From Phycisphaerae bacterium (GTDB taxonomy: Bacteria; Planctomycetota; Phycisphaerae; Phycisphaerales; Phycisphaeraceae), in NCBI GenBank assembly GCA_030425705.1, contig JAUHZU010000014.1, positions 1 through 64,000 on the forward strand: a DNA stretch of 64,000 bases, read 5' to 3'. The notes beneath the pieces are model-generated. The model was not told where the DNA came from and did no database searches. It was given only the letters and a program-made list of their open reading frames with translations. Positions 18,287 to 27,066 of the stretch are shown in pieces. Both the position numbers and the translations under genes were made by a program. Numbering within the stretch: position 1 is the first letter of the stretch; the number at the start of each line of letters is the position of its first letter.

Positions 18287-18601
18287 GTGCGGCGGGTTTC
18301 TTGGCATGTCTGGGGCACTGGCCCCCGATCCACCTGGTGGATTGTCTCCCCGGAAAAGGATGTGGCCTTGGGATTTGGCCGATCAAGCAGGTACCGGCCG
18401 CCCGCCGACGCGCGGGCCAAGGCGATCGCGGAGACGAGCGCCTTCCTGAGCTGGGCGCTCTCGACGGACCGCCCGCTGCCGCGGATCCCCCGCCGGCCGG
18501 TGAGCAAGGGGGGGTTCTCGGAGATGATGCGCCGGCCCCTAGCCGGTAAGATCGTCGCCCACTGGTGGTCGCAGGCGCTGGAGCGCATCGCCGACCGATA
18601 G
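18287..18601 (+). CDS. Hypothetical small protein
   Basis: Up to 104 residues. Codon third-position GC is high from about 18362 onwards but poor before it, so the GTG at 18362 may be the true start (79 residues, VALGFGRSS...). The C-terminal half (RRPVSKGGFSEMM, GKIVAHWWSQAL) looks like a compact basic helical domain. No membrane segment or known motif is visible. It stands alone between the thermonuclease and a membrane protein gene. Confidence 0.45.
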   Translation: MRRVSWHVWGTGPRSTWWIVSPEKDVALGFGRSSRYRPPADARAKAIAETSAFLSWALSTDRPLPRIPRRPVSKGGFSEMMRRPLAGKIVAHWWSQALERIADR

Positions 18602-18662
18602 CACCCCCCGGCCGCTCCGATCCATTGCCGGCCGCGCCTCGAAACGACAGCGAGCTACACCT

Positions 18663-19328
18663 ATGGCACACCGGGCAACCGTCGCGAGCGGGTACAGATG
18701 GCGGCTGATCATCATCGGCGTCATCGGCGTGGCCTACGCGGGCTGGGCGGTCTACGACGCCACAGTCGCCTACCCCGCTAAGCAAGATAAACGCGAGGTC
18801 TTCGAGCAGTTTGTCCTTGATAACGGCCCCGACCCGGCGCTCTGGGCCGCCGAGGCACGACGGCTGGGCTGGCCGATCGAAGAGCCCAAGAAGATCGGCC
18901 AACGCGACATCCTCACCCAGTGGGTGCTGTTCGGCATCGCGTTCCCGCTCGGGGCGCTGCACCTGGTGTTGTGGGTGCTCTGGAGCCGGCGGTTTGTCGA
19001 GGGCGACGAGGCCGGCATCCGCGCCGGGGGCGGCCGGTCGTTGACCTGGGACCAGGTGACCGCGGTCGATGCACACAAGTGGGACCGCAAGGGCATCGCC
19101 TACATCGACTACGAAGCCGACGGCGGCAAAGACACGGTGGTCCTCGACGACTGGAAGATGGAGCGTGAGCCGACCGACGCGATCTTCGACCTGCTAAGGG
19201 AGAACGTCGCGGAAGAAAAGATCGCCGGGCTGGGCGGCGGCTCGGATGCTGCCAAGGCTGCCGAGGACGCTGACACGTCTGAGCCCGAGCCCGAGGCCGA
19301 CAAGGTCCGCGAGCCGGTGGACGCGTAG
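18663..19328 (+). CDS. Hypothetical two-helix membrane protein
   Basis: This 221-residue protein has hydrophobic helices at residues about 12-30 (WRLIIIGVIGVAYAGWAVY) and 82-104 (TQWVLFGIAFPLGALHLVLWVLW), separated by a charged segment. A soluble domain follows (residues 108-180) containing LTWDQVTAVDAHKWDRKGIAYIDYE, reminiscent of a small PH-like fold. The last 40 residues are acidic and disordered (EDADTSEPEPEADK). A strong hairpin terminator follows. The function is unknown. Confidence 0.65.
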   Translation: MAHRATVASGYRWRLIIIGVIGVAYAGWAVYDATVAYPAKQDKREVFEQFVLDNGPDPALWAAEARRLGWPIEEPKKIGQRDILTQWVLFGIAFPLGALHLVLWVLWSRRFVEGDEAGIRAGGGRSLTWDQVTAVDAHKWDRKGIAYIDYEADGGKDTVVLDDWKMEREPTDAIFDLLRENVAEEKIAGLGGGSDAAKAAEDADTSEPEPEADKVREPVDA

Positions 19329-19370
19329 CGACGACACGGGCCACGATTCACGACAACGCATGTAAACAAA

Positions 19371-19395
19371 CAGCCCCGCCGAGTCGGCGGGGCTG
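19371..19395. terminator. Bidirectional intrinsic terminator
   Basis: CAGCCCCGCCG (19371-19381) and CGGCGGGGCTG (19385-19395) form a perfect 11-bp GC stem with a 3-nt loop. TTGTTT follows on the plus strand and the reverse side (AAACAAA) gives a T-rich tail for the minus strand. It sits between the convergent genes ending at 19328 and 19426. Confidence 0.85.
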
Positions 19396-19425
19396 TTGTT
19401 TAGTTCGGTGGTTGCGGTGCCGGGG

Positions 19426-20382
19426 TCAGCGGACGGTGCGGACGCCGGTGTTGGTGCCCGAGACGCCGCCGGTGCGTCGACGGGCCTGCCGCGCGGGGCG
19501 GGAGGAGCCGTCGTAGCCGCTGCGGTCCACCTGCCGGTCGGAGGACGACGCGGCGCGTGGGGTCTCGGTGCGGGTGCCGGGTGCGGCGGTCGGCACACCG
19601 ATCTGCTCGTGCACGAACTCGGGCGCGCTAACGATCAGCATGCCACGGAAGTAGCGGACCGACGCGTACTCGCCGCCGTTGGCCTTCCAGATGTCCGGCT
19701 CGATGGTGTCACGGATGAGGTCGGCGATGCGCTCGGCGCGTTCCGCGGTGGACAGGGTCTCTTCCTCGGGCTGGTTGTTGTCGTCGGGGAACAGCCCGCC
19801 GCCACCACCACCGCCGCCGCCGCTGTTGCCGTTGCTGCCGCCGGAGTTGGTGTTGCTCAGCGCTTCGTTGAGGTCGAACTCGGGGCCCTCGAAGTTGGGG
19901 ATCTCCATCAGCAGGTCGCCGATGAAGTACATCTTCGTGACCGAGTTGCGCAGCGCTTCGCCGCGGGTGAGGACCTGCACGTACCACTGGGTGGACTGCA
20001 CGACGAGCTTATCGTCGCCCAGCGGCTGGGGGTTCATCTGCCGGAGGATCAGCTTCAGTGCGGTCTCCGCGGGGACCCGGCGGAGGTTGAGCGTGATCGG
20101 GGCCTCGGTGTCGATGCCCTCGGCCTCGAGCGCGTTCCAGTTGATCACCAGCGCCACATCGGTTTGCAGCGACCACATCTCCAGCGCCAGCCGGGCGGGC
20201 ACCTCGTTGAGGTCGACGTTGGTCAGCGTGGCACGCAGCAGCTGGTCGGGCGTCGCGGTGCGTTCGAGTTCGCGGAACTCCTGCTCGTTGTCACGGTCGC
20301 CCTGCTGGGCGAAGGTGTGCGTCGGCAGGGCCATGGCCAGAGCGACCGCGGCGGTGGCTGCGAGGGGGCGGTACATCATCAA
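19426..20382 (-). CDS. Exported secretin-N-like (STN-type) hypothetical protein
   Basis: A 318-residue exported protein with signal peptide MMMYRPLAATAAVALAMALPTHTFAQ. Residues about 55-145 (LTNVDLNEVPARLALEMWSLQTDVALVINW, then RRVPAETALKLILRQM) resemble the small beta-alpha domains at the N-terminus of secretins and TonB receptors. A run of nine glycines (codons at 19795-19821) is followed by an ERIADLIRDTIEPDIWKANGG segment and a short domain that resembles the secretin N1-type fold, which occurs in many planctomycete proteins. No secretin pore domain is present, so it is probably a periplasmic partner. The C-terminus is basic (RPARQARRRTGG). Confidence 0.7.
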   Translation of the reverse strand: MMMYRPLAATAAVALAMALPTHTFAQQGDRDNEQEFRELERTATPDQLLRATLTNVDLNEVPARLALEMWSLQTDVALVINWNALEAEGIDTEAPITLNLRRVPAETALKLILRQMNPQPLGDDKLVVQSTQWYVQVLTRGEALRNSVTKMYFIGDLLMEIPNFEGPEFDLNEALSNTNSGGSNGNSGGGGGGGGGLFPDDNNQPEEETLSTAERAERIADLIRDTIEPDIWKANGGEYASVRYFRGMLIVSAPEFVHEQIGVPTAAPGTRTETPRAASSSDRQVDRSGYDGSSRPARQARRRTGGVSGTNTGVRTVR

Positions 20383-20574
20383 TCAAGCCCTTTCGGTGGA
20401 GGAGGAGGGGCAGGCGGGGCGGGCCTCGGAAAGACCCGTTCCTTGATCATAATCGGCTGCCGGGGCCGATTGCAAGGACCAATGTGTCAAGAAAACCACG
20501 AAATCCTAGGGTGGCAGCGGGCACGCGGTCCAGAAAGCCCGGTCTGCCCCCTGTGAATCGTAGCGGCAGGCCGT

Positions 20575-21837
20575 CTAACCCGAGCCGCGCTGGTACAGGT
20601 CCGGCGGGTCCGCGGCGAAGCGGCGCAGCTTCGGCAGGACCACCTCCTGCGACAGGATCTTGACGCACGCCGCGATCGGGATCGCCAGGATCATCCCCAA
20701 GATCCCCAGCAGCGCTCCCCCGGCCAGCACGACCAGCAGCACCGTCAGCGGGTCCATCCCCGTCGCCTGGCCCTGCACGATCGGCTCGACCACCCACCCG
20801 TCCAGCGACTGCGCGATCAGGTAGACCAGTGTCGGCCAGACCCCGGCCCAGACCAGCGCCATCCCGCCATGCCCACCCGTCGCCGTATCCAGCACCGCCA
20901 GCCCGACCGCCAGGGGCCAGGCCGCGATCGCGGCGTACGGCAGCAGGTTCAGCAGCCCGCCCAGCACACCCAGCAGCAGCCAGTACGGCACGCCGGCGAT
21001 CCACCAGCCCAGGCACAGCACCACCATCACACACAGCGACTGCACCAGCCGGCCGCGGATGATCGCCGAGACCGTCTGGTCCATCAGCCCGAGGATGCGC
21101 AGGGTCTCGCCGCGGTAGGTGACGGGGATGAGCGGGACGAACCAGGCCTTGAGCGGCTCGAACTTCCAGGTAAAGAAGAAGAAGCAGAAGGCGGTGACGA
21201 TCGAGGCCATGAGCAGGTAGCCGACGAACGACAGCCCGGAGAAGACGACGCCCGCGCTGACGCCGAGTGTTTGCCGGATCGCGCCGGTGTTGATCGAGGT
21301 CCAGTCGATGCTCTTGACCCAGCCCTCGATGCGCTCCTGGGCCTCCTCGGTCTCCATGCCCGCCCAGCCGAGGACGGTCTCGGCGTAGTCGGGGGCGTTC
21401 TCGGAGAGGACGACGCTCTGCTCGTAGGCGGGCTTGATCATCGCGGCCACGCCGCCGAGCACGATGAGGACGACGAGGGTGAGCATGATCGCCGCGGACG
21501 CGGGGCGGGGCAGGCCGTAGCGCCGCTCGAACCAGGTAACGAGCGGGTTAAAGATGTACGCCAGCCCGAGCCCGAGGAGCACGGGCGTGAGGATGCCGCT
21601 GACCGAGCTGAGCAGGTAGTAGATCGGCGGGAGGACAAACGACAGGAACAGGAAGAAGACGATCAGCCCGAGCACCCACTGGAACCATAGCCGCTGCCAG
21701 ACGTACCGTGCCGGCGGCGGGGGGCGCTTCGCGGGGGGTGCGTCGGCCGGTGGATCGCCTGCCGGGTCGGTGGCGTCGGCCTCCGGTGGCTTGGCGGTTT
21801 GCTTGGCCGACCGGGTTGTCTTTTTCTTCTTGCTCAT
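20575..21837 (-). CDS. AI-2E family transporter (PerM/YdiK-type membrane protein)
   Basis: A 420-residue inner-membrane protein. The first 40 residues are charged and disordered (SKKKKTTRSAKQTAKPP...). About eight membrane helices follow, with the family pattern of two N-terminal helices, LGLGLAYIFNPLVTWFERR, a soluble section at residues 145-195, then GLLNLLPYAAIAAWPL and the C-terminal VEPIVQGQATGMDPLTVLLVVLAGG, GILGMILAIPIAACVKIL. Members export autoinducer-2 or act as antiporters; the substrate here is unknown. ATG 21837 is chosen over the open frame to 21876 because the lysine-rich start follows a GGGGTGG run. Confidence 0.88.
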   Translation of the reverse strand: MSKKKKTTRSAKQTAKPPEADATDPAGDPPADAPPAKRPPPPARYVWQRLWFQWVLGLIVFFLFLSFVLPPIYYLLSSVSGILTPVLLGLGLAYIFNPLVTWFERRYGLPRPASAAIMLTLVVLIVLGGVAAMIKPAYEQSVVLSENAPDYAETVLGWAGMETEEAQERIEGWVKSIDWTSINTGAIRQTLGVSAGVVFSGLSFVGYLLMASIVTAFCFFFFTWKFEPLKAWFVPLIPVTYRGETLRILGLMDQTVSAIIRGRLVQSLCVMVVLCLGWWIAGVPYWLLLGVLGGLLNLLPYAAIAAWPLAVGLAVLDTATGGHGGMALVWAGVWPTLVYLIAQSLDGWVVEPIVQGQATGMDPLTVLLVVLAGGALLGILGMILAIPIAACVKILSQEVVLPKLRRFAADPPDLYQRGSG

Positions 21838-22012
21838 GGCCACCCCACGCGTGAAAGGACGGCCATAGCATCGCATCGCGGCGGGGCGATGACAACTGGA
21901 ACGGCGATGGGCCGGTCCCCATAAATCAACAACCCACCCACGCAGTGGATGGGCTCCAAGGACTGTTCTTAGACTCGCTCCTCGATCCCCGATCCTGATT
22001 CCCCGCTCCGGC

Positions 22013-22426
22013 TCAACTCTCGCTGAGCATCAGGCCGGGGGCGAAGGCGGTCGAGAAATCGAAGACATTAAGAAAGTCGCGGATCGTGTCGTCTTCGGTC
22101 TTGTGCATCAGCCCGCCCTCGACCATGGCGAAGACGATCTCGCCGAAGTCCCGGCAGGAGACGATCTTCCAGCGCCCCAGCACGGTCCGCGCTAGCAGGC
22201 CGTACTCGTGGATCGCGAAGTCGCGGAGCCCCCGGCACAGCTCCTGGCCGCTGACGTGCCGGCTGCTGGGGGTCGGGTCGTCCTCGTCCTGGAACTCTTC
22301 GAGCGGGTCCGGGTCGCCGTGCAGCCGACGGACGGTGAAGTCCAGCCCGCGCTGCACGAACAGGAACGCGTCCACGGGGTAGCGCGTCTTCCCAACCACC
22401 GACATGAGGTCCTGATGCACGGGCAT
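22013..22426 (-). CDS. Minf_1886 family protein (conserved, function unknown)
   Basis: This 137-residue soluble protein matches my memory of the Minf_1886 family of planctomycetes and verrucomicrobia. Conserved stretches are RYPVDAFLFVQRGLDFTVRRLHG, RHVSGQELCRGLRDFAIHEYGLLARTVL, and FGEIVFAMVEGGLMHKTEDDTIRDFLNVFDF. ATG 22426 (MPVHQDL) is favoured over the upstream ATG 22486: a TATACT box lies about 50 nt upstream of it with a small hairpin between. No catalytic motif is obvious. Confidence 0.72.
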   Translation of the reverse strand: MPVHQDLMSVVGKTRYPVDAFLFVQRGLDFTVRRLHGDPDPLEEFQDEDDPTPSSRHVSGQELCRGLRDFAIHEYGLLARTVLGRWKIVSCRDFGEIVFAMVEGGLMHKTEDDTIRDFLNVFDFSTAFAPGLMLSES

Positions 22427-22601
22427 TCGGCCGGCTCTCCACTGACGTGCGGGGCGACTGCCCCGACAACTTACAGTATACGCCACGTCGGCGCGGATGC
22501 GAGCGGGGTTGAATCGTGCAGCTTACCCCGTCTGCCTACCCGCGCCAGACGGTCGGTTGGCTTAGGATACGCCCCGGCCCGAACCCGCGGAGTGCCTGCC
22601 G

Positions 22602-23396
22602 ATGCCCGAACGATCACGCACCCTCACCGAACCGGCGGTGCTGCACCGGCGGCGCGAGCGGGTGTTCCTCGTCATGGCCGGGCTGTTCCTGGGCACGCTG
22701 GCGATGCTCAACATCCTGGGGATCACGCGGTTTATCGCGATCGCTTCGCACACTCGGGGCGAGGGCTGGTCGTGGGGCACCTTCGGAGACACAAGCTTCG
22801 CGGTCGCGGTGGGGGTGCTGCCTTACCCGGTCACCTTCCTCTGCACGGACCTGATCAGCGAGTTCTACGGCCGACGCCGGGCCAACGCGGTGGTCTGGGT
22901 CGGGCTGGTCCTGAACCTCTGGGTGATGGCCGTCCTGTGGGTCGGCGGTGTGCTGCCGGGCTCGGAGTCGCCGGCGTTCTTTGAAGTGCGCTCGATGGCG
23001 TTCGGCGCGGTGACGGCGTCGATGATCGCCTACCTCATCGCGCAGTTTGTTGACGTCTACCTCTTCCACTTCTGGAAGCGGGTGACGAAGGGCAAGATGC
23101 TCTGGCTGCGCAACAACGGCTCGACGATGATCAGCCAGATCGTCGATACCGTGGCGGTCATCCTGATCACGCACTACTACGCACATGCCCTGCCGATCAA
23201 CGCGGACCAGCCGGTCGTGCCGCAACTGGTGCTGTTTATCGCGACGGGGTACGCGTTCAAGTTTGTCGCGGCGCTGCTCGATACGCCGGTGATCTACCTC
23301 GCGGTCTTTCTCCTCAAGGGCTATCTGGGTATCGACCCCGCCGCGGAACACACGGCCGAGCAGGAAGAGGCCGCGCTCTACGCCCACCGCGAGTAG
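22602..23396 (+). CDS. Queuosine precursor transporter (YhhQ/DUF165 family)
   Basis: A 264-residue inner-membrane protein with about seven helices. The family signature is visible: helix 1 (VFLVMAGLFLGTLAMLNILG), then GVLPYPVTFLCTDLISEFYGRRRAN, where the PxxFLxTDxxSExYG stretch is typical of the preQ0/preQ1 importers, and VDVYLFHFWKRVTKGKMLWLRNNGSTMISQIVDT. It probably imports deazaguanine precursors used by QueA (encoded at 15676). The gene ends 3 nt before the cyclo-ligase start, so both are likely cotranscribed. Confidence 0.88.
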   Translation: MPERSRTLTEPAVLHRRRERVFLVMAGLFLGTLAMLNILGITRFIAIASHTRGEGWSWGTFGDTSFAVAVGVLPYPVTFLCTDLISEFYGRRRANAVVWVGLVLNLWVMAVLWVGGVLPGSESPAFFEVRSMAFGAVTASMIAYLIAQFVDVYLFHFWKRVTKGKMLWLRNNGSTMISQIVDTVAVILITHYYAHALPINADQPVVPQLVLFIATGYAFKFVAALLDTPVIYLAVFLLKGYLGIDPAAEHTAEQEEAALYAHRE

Positions 23397-23399
23397 CCC

Positions 23400-23981
23400 G
23401 TGAACACCCAGCCGGACACCATCAAGGCGGAACTGCGGCGCGAAGCCCTCGCCCGGCGCGACGCGATCCCGGCACTGGACCGCGCCGTGCGCTCGGAGCG
23501 CCTCCGCAAACAAGTGCTGGCGCTGCCGCATGTGCGAGACGCCATATGCATCTTCGCTTTCATGTCCCACGGCAGCGAGGTCGAGACCCACCGGCTGATC
23601 GATGCGCTGCTGGCCGCGGGCAAACGCGTGGCCGTGCCCCTGATCCTGCCCCGGCGTGACGACCCGGGGCGCCGGATGCTGGCCGTGCCGATCGCTTCAC
23701 GGGCCGAGCTGTCGCCGGGTGTGATGGGCATCCTCTCCCCGCCGCGGCCCGCCGTCGAGAGCGGCTTCACGCCCGACCTGGTGCTGACGCCCGGCGTCGC
23801 GTTTGCCCGTGCATCACCCGGCCGGGTCGTGCGTCTTGGTTACGGCGGCGGGTACTACGACCGGTACCTCGCCCGCCACCCGGGCGTGGCCACCGTCGGC
23901 CTCGCCTTCGCCGAGCAGGTCGTCGCTTCGCTGCCCGAGTCGCCGCACGACGTCCCGCTGCAACAGCTCGCAACCTGCTAG
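23400..23981 (+). CDS. 5-formyltetrahydrofolate cyclo-ligase
   Basis: ATP-dependent conversion of 5-formyl-THF to 5,10-methenyl-THF. Seen: an N-terminal basic helix (IKAELRREALARRDAIP), IFAFMSHGSEVETHRLIDALLAAGKRVAVPLI with the conserved substrate-loop residues, DLVLTPGVAFARASPGRVVRLGYGGGYYDRYLA, where GYGGGYYDR is the family hallmark, and VGLAFAEQVVASLP. It is 193 residues long, a normal size. The start is GTG, 3 nt behind the upstream stop. The next gene starts 16 nt downstream, giving a three-gene operon. Confidence 0.93.
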   Translation: MNTQPDTIKAELRREALARRDAIPALDRAVRSERLRKQVLALPHVRDAICIFAFMSHGSEVETHRLIDALLAAGKRVAVPLILPRRDDPGRRMLAVPIASRAELSPGVMGILSPPRPAVESGFTPDLVLTPGVAFARASPGRVVRLGYGGGYYDRYLARHPGVATVGLAFAEQVVASLPESPHDVPLQQLATC

Positions 23982-23997
23982 CCCAACGGAGCCGACC

Positions 23998-25566
23998 ATG
24001 CCCCTGACCCGAACCGCGCTGGCCGCCGCGGCCCTCGCACTCGCCGCCGTGCTCCCCGCGTCGGCCGACCGCATCCCGCTCGAGCCCGGGCCCGACACGA
24101 CCGTGTTCGACGGCCCGCTGCGTGCCGACGGCACGGTCGACTACATCGCCGCGCTCAACAACAAGCTGTCCGAAGGCGTAACCACCGACACCAACGCCTT
24201 TGTCGAGCTGTGGCTGCTCCACAGCGAGCGCGAGAACGCCGAGGGCGACGACCCGACCGCGAAGATGCTCGGCCTCGACACCCTGCCGGGGGGGCCGGTC
24301 TACACGCCGTGGCAGGTCTTTCTGGAAGAGAAGGGGCTCGCGGACGATGACGAGCAGAACACCCTGATGTACGACATCGCGATGGAGGGGCCGTTCACCC
24401 GCGAGGAGCTGCCGGTCATGGCGGCGTGGCTCGATCGCAACGGCCCGGCGCTGGACCGCGTGATGGCCGCGGTGGACCGGCCGCGGTTCTACGCGCCGTG
24501 GACCACCGGGCCGGACGATACGACCGGCATGGTGGTCGGGGTGCTGCTCCCGCACCTGGGCCAGTACCGCGACTACGCGCGGTCGCTGGTCCTGCGCCTC
24601 CACCTGGCCCTGGCCGAGGGGGAGACGGGCGCGGTGGTCGAGTCGCTGATCGCGATCCGTCGACTCGCGGCGCACGTCGCCGGTGAACCGACGCTGATCT
24701 CCAACCTGGTCGGCGTCTCGATCGAGGCGCTGGCGACCGGCGCGCTCGAGACGGCCCTGACGCACGGCGGGCTGAGCGAACACGAACTCGGGCAACTCGC
24801 CGACCACTGGTCGCCCGGGCTGGGCCGGCTCGACATGGCTGAAACGGTGGACCTGGGCGAGCGGTTGTTCATGCTGGACCTGCTCCAGCAGGCCTGGGCC
24901 GGGCGGCTGGGCGGTGACGCGGAAGAAGCGGCGTTTGTCACGATGATGCTGGGGGAGGGCGACGCCCTGGAGTTCATTGGCGTGATGAAGCTGGTACAGG
25001 ACGAGCGTTTCGATATCAACGCGGCGCTCCGCGCGAGCAACGCGGCGTATGACGAGCTGCTGGCGGTCTTCGAGACCGACTCCTACCCGGCGTTCCTGGA
25101 GCGCAGCCGGGCATACGAGTCCGAACTGGAGCAGGGGCTCACCGAAGCGCAGACCCGCCAACTGATCTGGGCCGGGCGGGGCGAAGAGGTACGCGGCCTG
25201 TCGACCGAGGCGATGACCACGCTCGCGGTGCGCGGGATGCAGCACTACCTGATGCCGGCCCTGGGTGCCGCGCGGCGTTCGGAGTACGCGGGGATGGTCC
25301 GCGACGACCTCGCGCAGATCGCGATCGCCATCGAACGCTACCGCCTCGCCACCCGCCGGCTGCCCGCGACGCTGGAGGACCTGGCAAAGCACCACGGGGA
25401 GCTCTTTACCACCGACCGTTTCAACGACGAGCCGCTGACCTACCTGCCCGATACGGATGGCCGCGGCTACACGATCTACAGCGTCGGCCGGAACCTCACC
25501 GACGAGGGCGGGCTGGACGATCAGAGCGAAGGCGACCTTGTCTTCCGCGTGGGCCTCGCAGAGTAA
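23998..25566 (+). CDS. Exported hypothetical protein with pseudopilin-like C-terminal region
   Basis: A 522-residue protein with a clear signal peptide (RTALAAAALALAAVLPASA). The body is helical. The last 110 residues (RDDLAQIAIAIERYRLATRRLPATLEDL, FNDEPLTYLPDTDGRGYTIYSVGRNLTDEGG) look like the globular end of type II pseudopilins, with the GY-x-IYSVG-x-N and D-EGG pattern, but there is no N-terminal pilin helix. Planctomycetes carry many such proteins; the role is unknown. It is the last gene of the 22602-25566 run. Confidence 0.7.
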   Translation: MPLTRTALAAAALALAAVLPASADRIPLEPGPDTTVFDGPLRADGTVDYIAALNNKLSEGVTTDTNAFVELWLLHSERENAEGDDPTAKMLGLDTLPGGPVYTPWQVFLEEKGLADDDEQNTLMYDIAMEGPFTREELPVMAAWLDRNGPALDRVMAAVDRPRFYAPWTTGPDDTTGMVVGVLLPHLGQYRDYARSLVLRLHLALAEGETGAVVESLIAIRRLAAHVAGEPTLISNLVGVSIEALATGALETALTHGGLSEHELGQLADHWSPGLGRLDMAETVDLGERLFMLDLLQQAWAGRLGGDAEEAAFVTMMLGEGDALEFIGVMKLVQDERFDINAALRASNAAYDELLAVFETDSYPAFLERSRAYESELEQGLTEAQTRQLIWAGRGEEVRGLSTEAMTTLAVRGMQHYLMPALGAARRSEYAGMVRDDLAQIAIAIERYRLATRRLPATLEDLAKHHGELFTTDRFNDEPLTYLPDTDGRGYTIYSVGRNLTDEGGLDDQSEGDLVFRVGLAE

Positions 25567-25677
25567 CGCGACCCGCTAGTAGAGCCTGATGGACACCGGC
25601 CCCCGCCTCCATGGCGGGGGTTGTTTTCATGGCATCGCGGTACAGGTTTGCGCAAGCGCAGCCCGCGCCGGCGGGGC

Positions 25678-25683
25678 TACACT
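25678..25683 (+). promoter_or_regulatory. -10-like box close to the aminotransferase start
   Basis: TACACT ends 8 nt before ATG 25692, consistent with a leaderless or nearly leaderless mRNA. No convincing -35 is visible. Confidence 0.4.
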
Positions 25684-25691
25684 ATGCCGCG

Positions 25692-26945
25692 ATGACCCCG
25701 ACCACCGCCGACACCCGACCGAGCACGATCATGTTCGCCCACGTCCAGCCCGCGCCGCCCGACCCGATCATCGGCCTCACCGAGGCTTACAAGGCCGACC
25801 CCAACCCCAACAAGATCAACCTCGCGGTGGGCGTGTACAAGGACGCCGAGGGCAAGACCCCGACCCTCGCCGCGGTCCGCGCGGCCGAGCAGTGGCTGAC
25901 CGACCATGAGCCCAACAAGGTGTACCTGGGCATCGACGGCGACGCGGGCTACGGCCAGGCGACCCGCGACCTGCTGTTCGGCCCCGGCCATGAGCTGGCC
26001 CGGGATACCGCGGCCGGCGGGCGGTCCGCGACCTTCCAGGCACCCGGCGGGACCGGCGCGCTCCGCGTCGCGGCCGACACCCTGGCGGCGCTTTCGCCCA
26101 ACTCGACGGTCTGGCTCAGCGACCCGACCTGGCCCAACCACCCGGCGATCTTCAAGGCCGCCGGGCTCGCCGTGAAGACCTACCCCTACCTCGACCCGGC
26201 GACCAACACCCTCGCGGATGAAGCGATGGCCGCCGCGCTCGCCGACGCCAGCCCCGGCGACGTCGTGCTGCTGCACGGCTGCTGCCACAACCCCACCGGC
26301 ATCGACCCCTCGACCGAGCAGTGGGGCGCGATCGCCGCGCTGCTCAACGACCGCGGCGCGGTCCCCCTGATCGACTTCGCCTACCAGGGCTTCGCGACCG
26401 GCCTGGAAGACGACGCCCACGGGCTGCGGCTCCTCGCGGAGGCGTGCGGCGAACTGATCGTCTGCAACAGCTACTCGAAAAACTTCGGGCTCTACCGCGA
26501 GCGTGTCGGGGCGCTGACCCTCGTCGCCGGCGACAACGACGCCGCGAAGGCCGTGCAGTCCCAAGCCAAGGCCGTGGTCCGCCGCAACTACTCGAACCCG
26601 CCCGCGCACGGCGCGCTGGTCGTCAGCCACATCTTGTCGGACGCCGAACTCACCGCGCAGTGGCACGCCGACCTCGCGCTGATGCGCGAGCGCGTTGCCC
26701 GGATGCGTAAGCTGTTCCGCGACACGCTCGACGAACGCGGCGTCACGCTCGGCCACGGCGACAACGCCTTCATCCAGCAGCAGAACGGCATGTTCACGAT
26801 GTCCGGCCTGACCCGCGAGCAGGTCGACCGGCTACGCGCCGAGCACGCGGTCTACATCGTCGGCAGCGGCCGGGTCAACGTCGCCGGCATGACCGAGCAG
26901 AACATCCCCGTGCTCTGCGACGCCATCGCCGCGGTCGTCGGCTGA
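25692..26945 (+). CDS. Aromatic/aspartate aminotransferase (class I, AspC/TyrB type)
   Basis: PLP-dependent transfer of amino groups between aspartate (or aromatic amino acids) and 2-oxoglutarate. The 417-residue protein has FAHVQPAPPDPIIGLTEAYKADPNPNKINLAVGVYKD at the start, as in AspC, then QAPGGTGALRVAADTL, CCHNPTGIDPSTEQW, DFAYQGFATGLEDDA and the PLP-binding NSYSKNFGLYRERVGALT (Lys263). SGRVNVAGM supplies the C-terminal substrate Arg. ATG 25692 is preferred to ATG 25611 because the earlier stretch resembles no family member; ATG 25731 would also fit. Substrate choice between aspartate and tyrosine cannot be decided. Confidence 0.92.
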   Translation: MTPTTADTRPSTIMFAHVQPAPPDPIIGLTEAYKADPNPNKINLAVGVYKDAEGKTPTLAAVRAAEQWLTDHEPNKVYLGIDGDAGYGQATRDLLFGPGHELARDTAAGGRSATFQAPGGTGALRVAADTLAALSPNSTVWLSDPTWPNHPAIFKAAGLAVKTYPYLDPATNTLADEAMAAALADASPGDVVLLHGCCHNPTGIDPSTEQWGAIAALLNDRGAVPLIDFAYQGFATGLEDDAHGLRLLAEACGELIVCNSYSKNFGLYRERVGALTLVAGDNDAAKAVQSQAKAVVRRNYSNPPAHGALVVSHILSDAELTAQWHADLALMRERVARMRKLFRDTLDERGVTLGHGDNAFIQQQNGMFTMSGLTREQVDRLRAEHAVYIVGSGRVNVAGMTEQNIPVLCDAIAAVVG

Positions 26946-27004
26946 GTTTGCCTCGGCCAGCCCTGGCGCTCCGTACCCAAATGCACCTGGATTCTCGGAT
27001 TTGT

Positions 27005-27033
27005 GTTGTAGCGGTTTGGCTGCACTGATATAC
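27005..27033 (+). promoter_or_regulatory. Sigma70-type promoter with overlapping inverted repeat
   Basis: TTGTAG (27005-27010), a 17-nt spacer and TATACT (27028-27033) give a good promoter for the gene at 27067. An inverted repeat, ATACTTT (27029-27035) with AAAGTAT (27043-27049), overlaps the -10 and the expected start of transcription, as an operator would. Confidence 0.55.
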
Positions 27034-27066
27034 TTTGCGTTGGAAAGTATAAAGGACGTGCCGCCC

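Noticed and set aside
21933-21953. Hairpin CCCACCCAC-GCA-GTGGATGGG as terminator of the Minf_1886-type gene
   Set aside because: One mismatch and no T run on the minus strand; could equally be a chance or repeat element.
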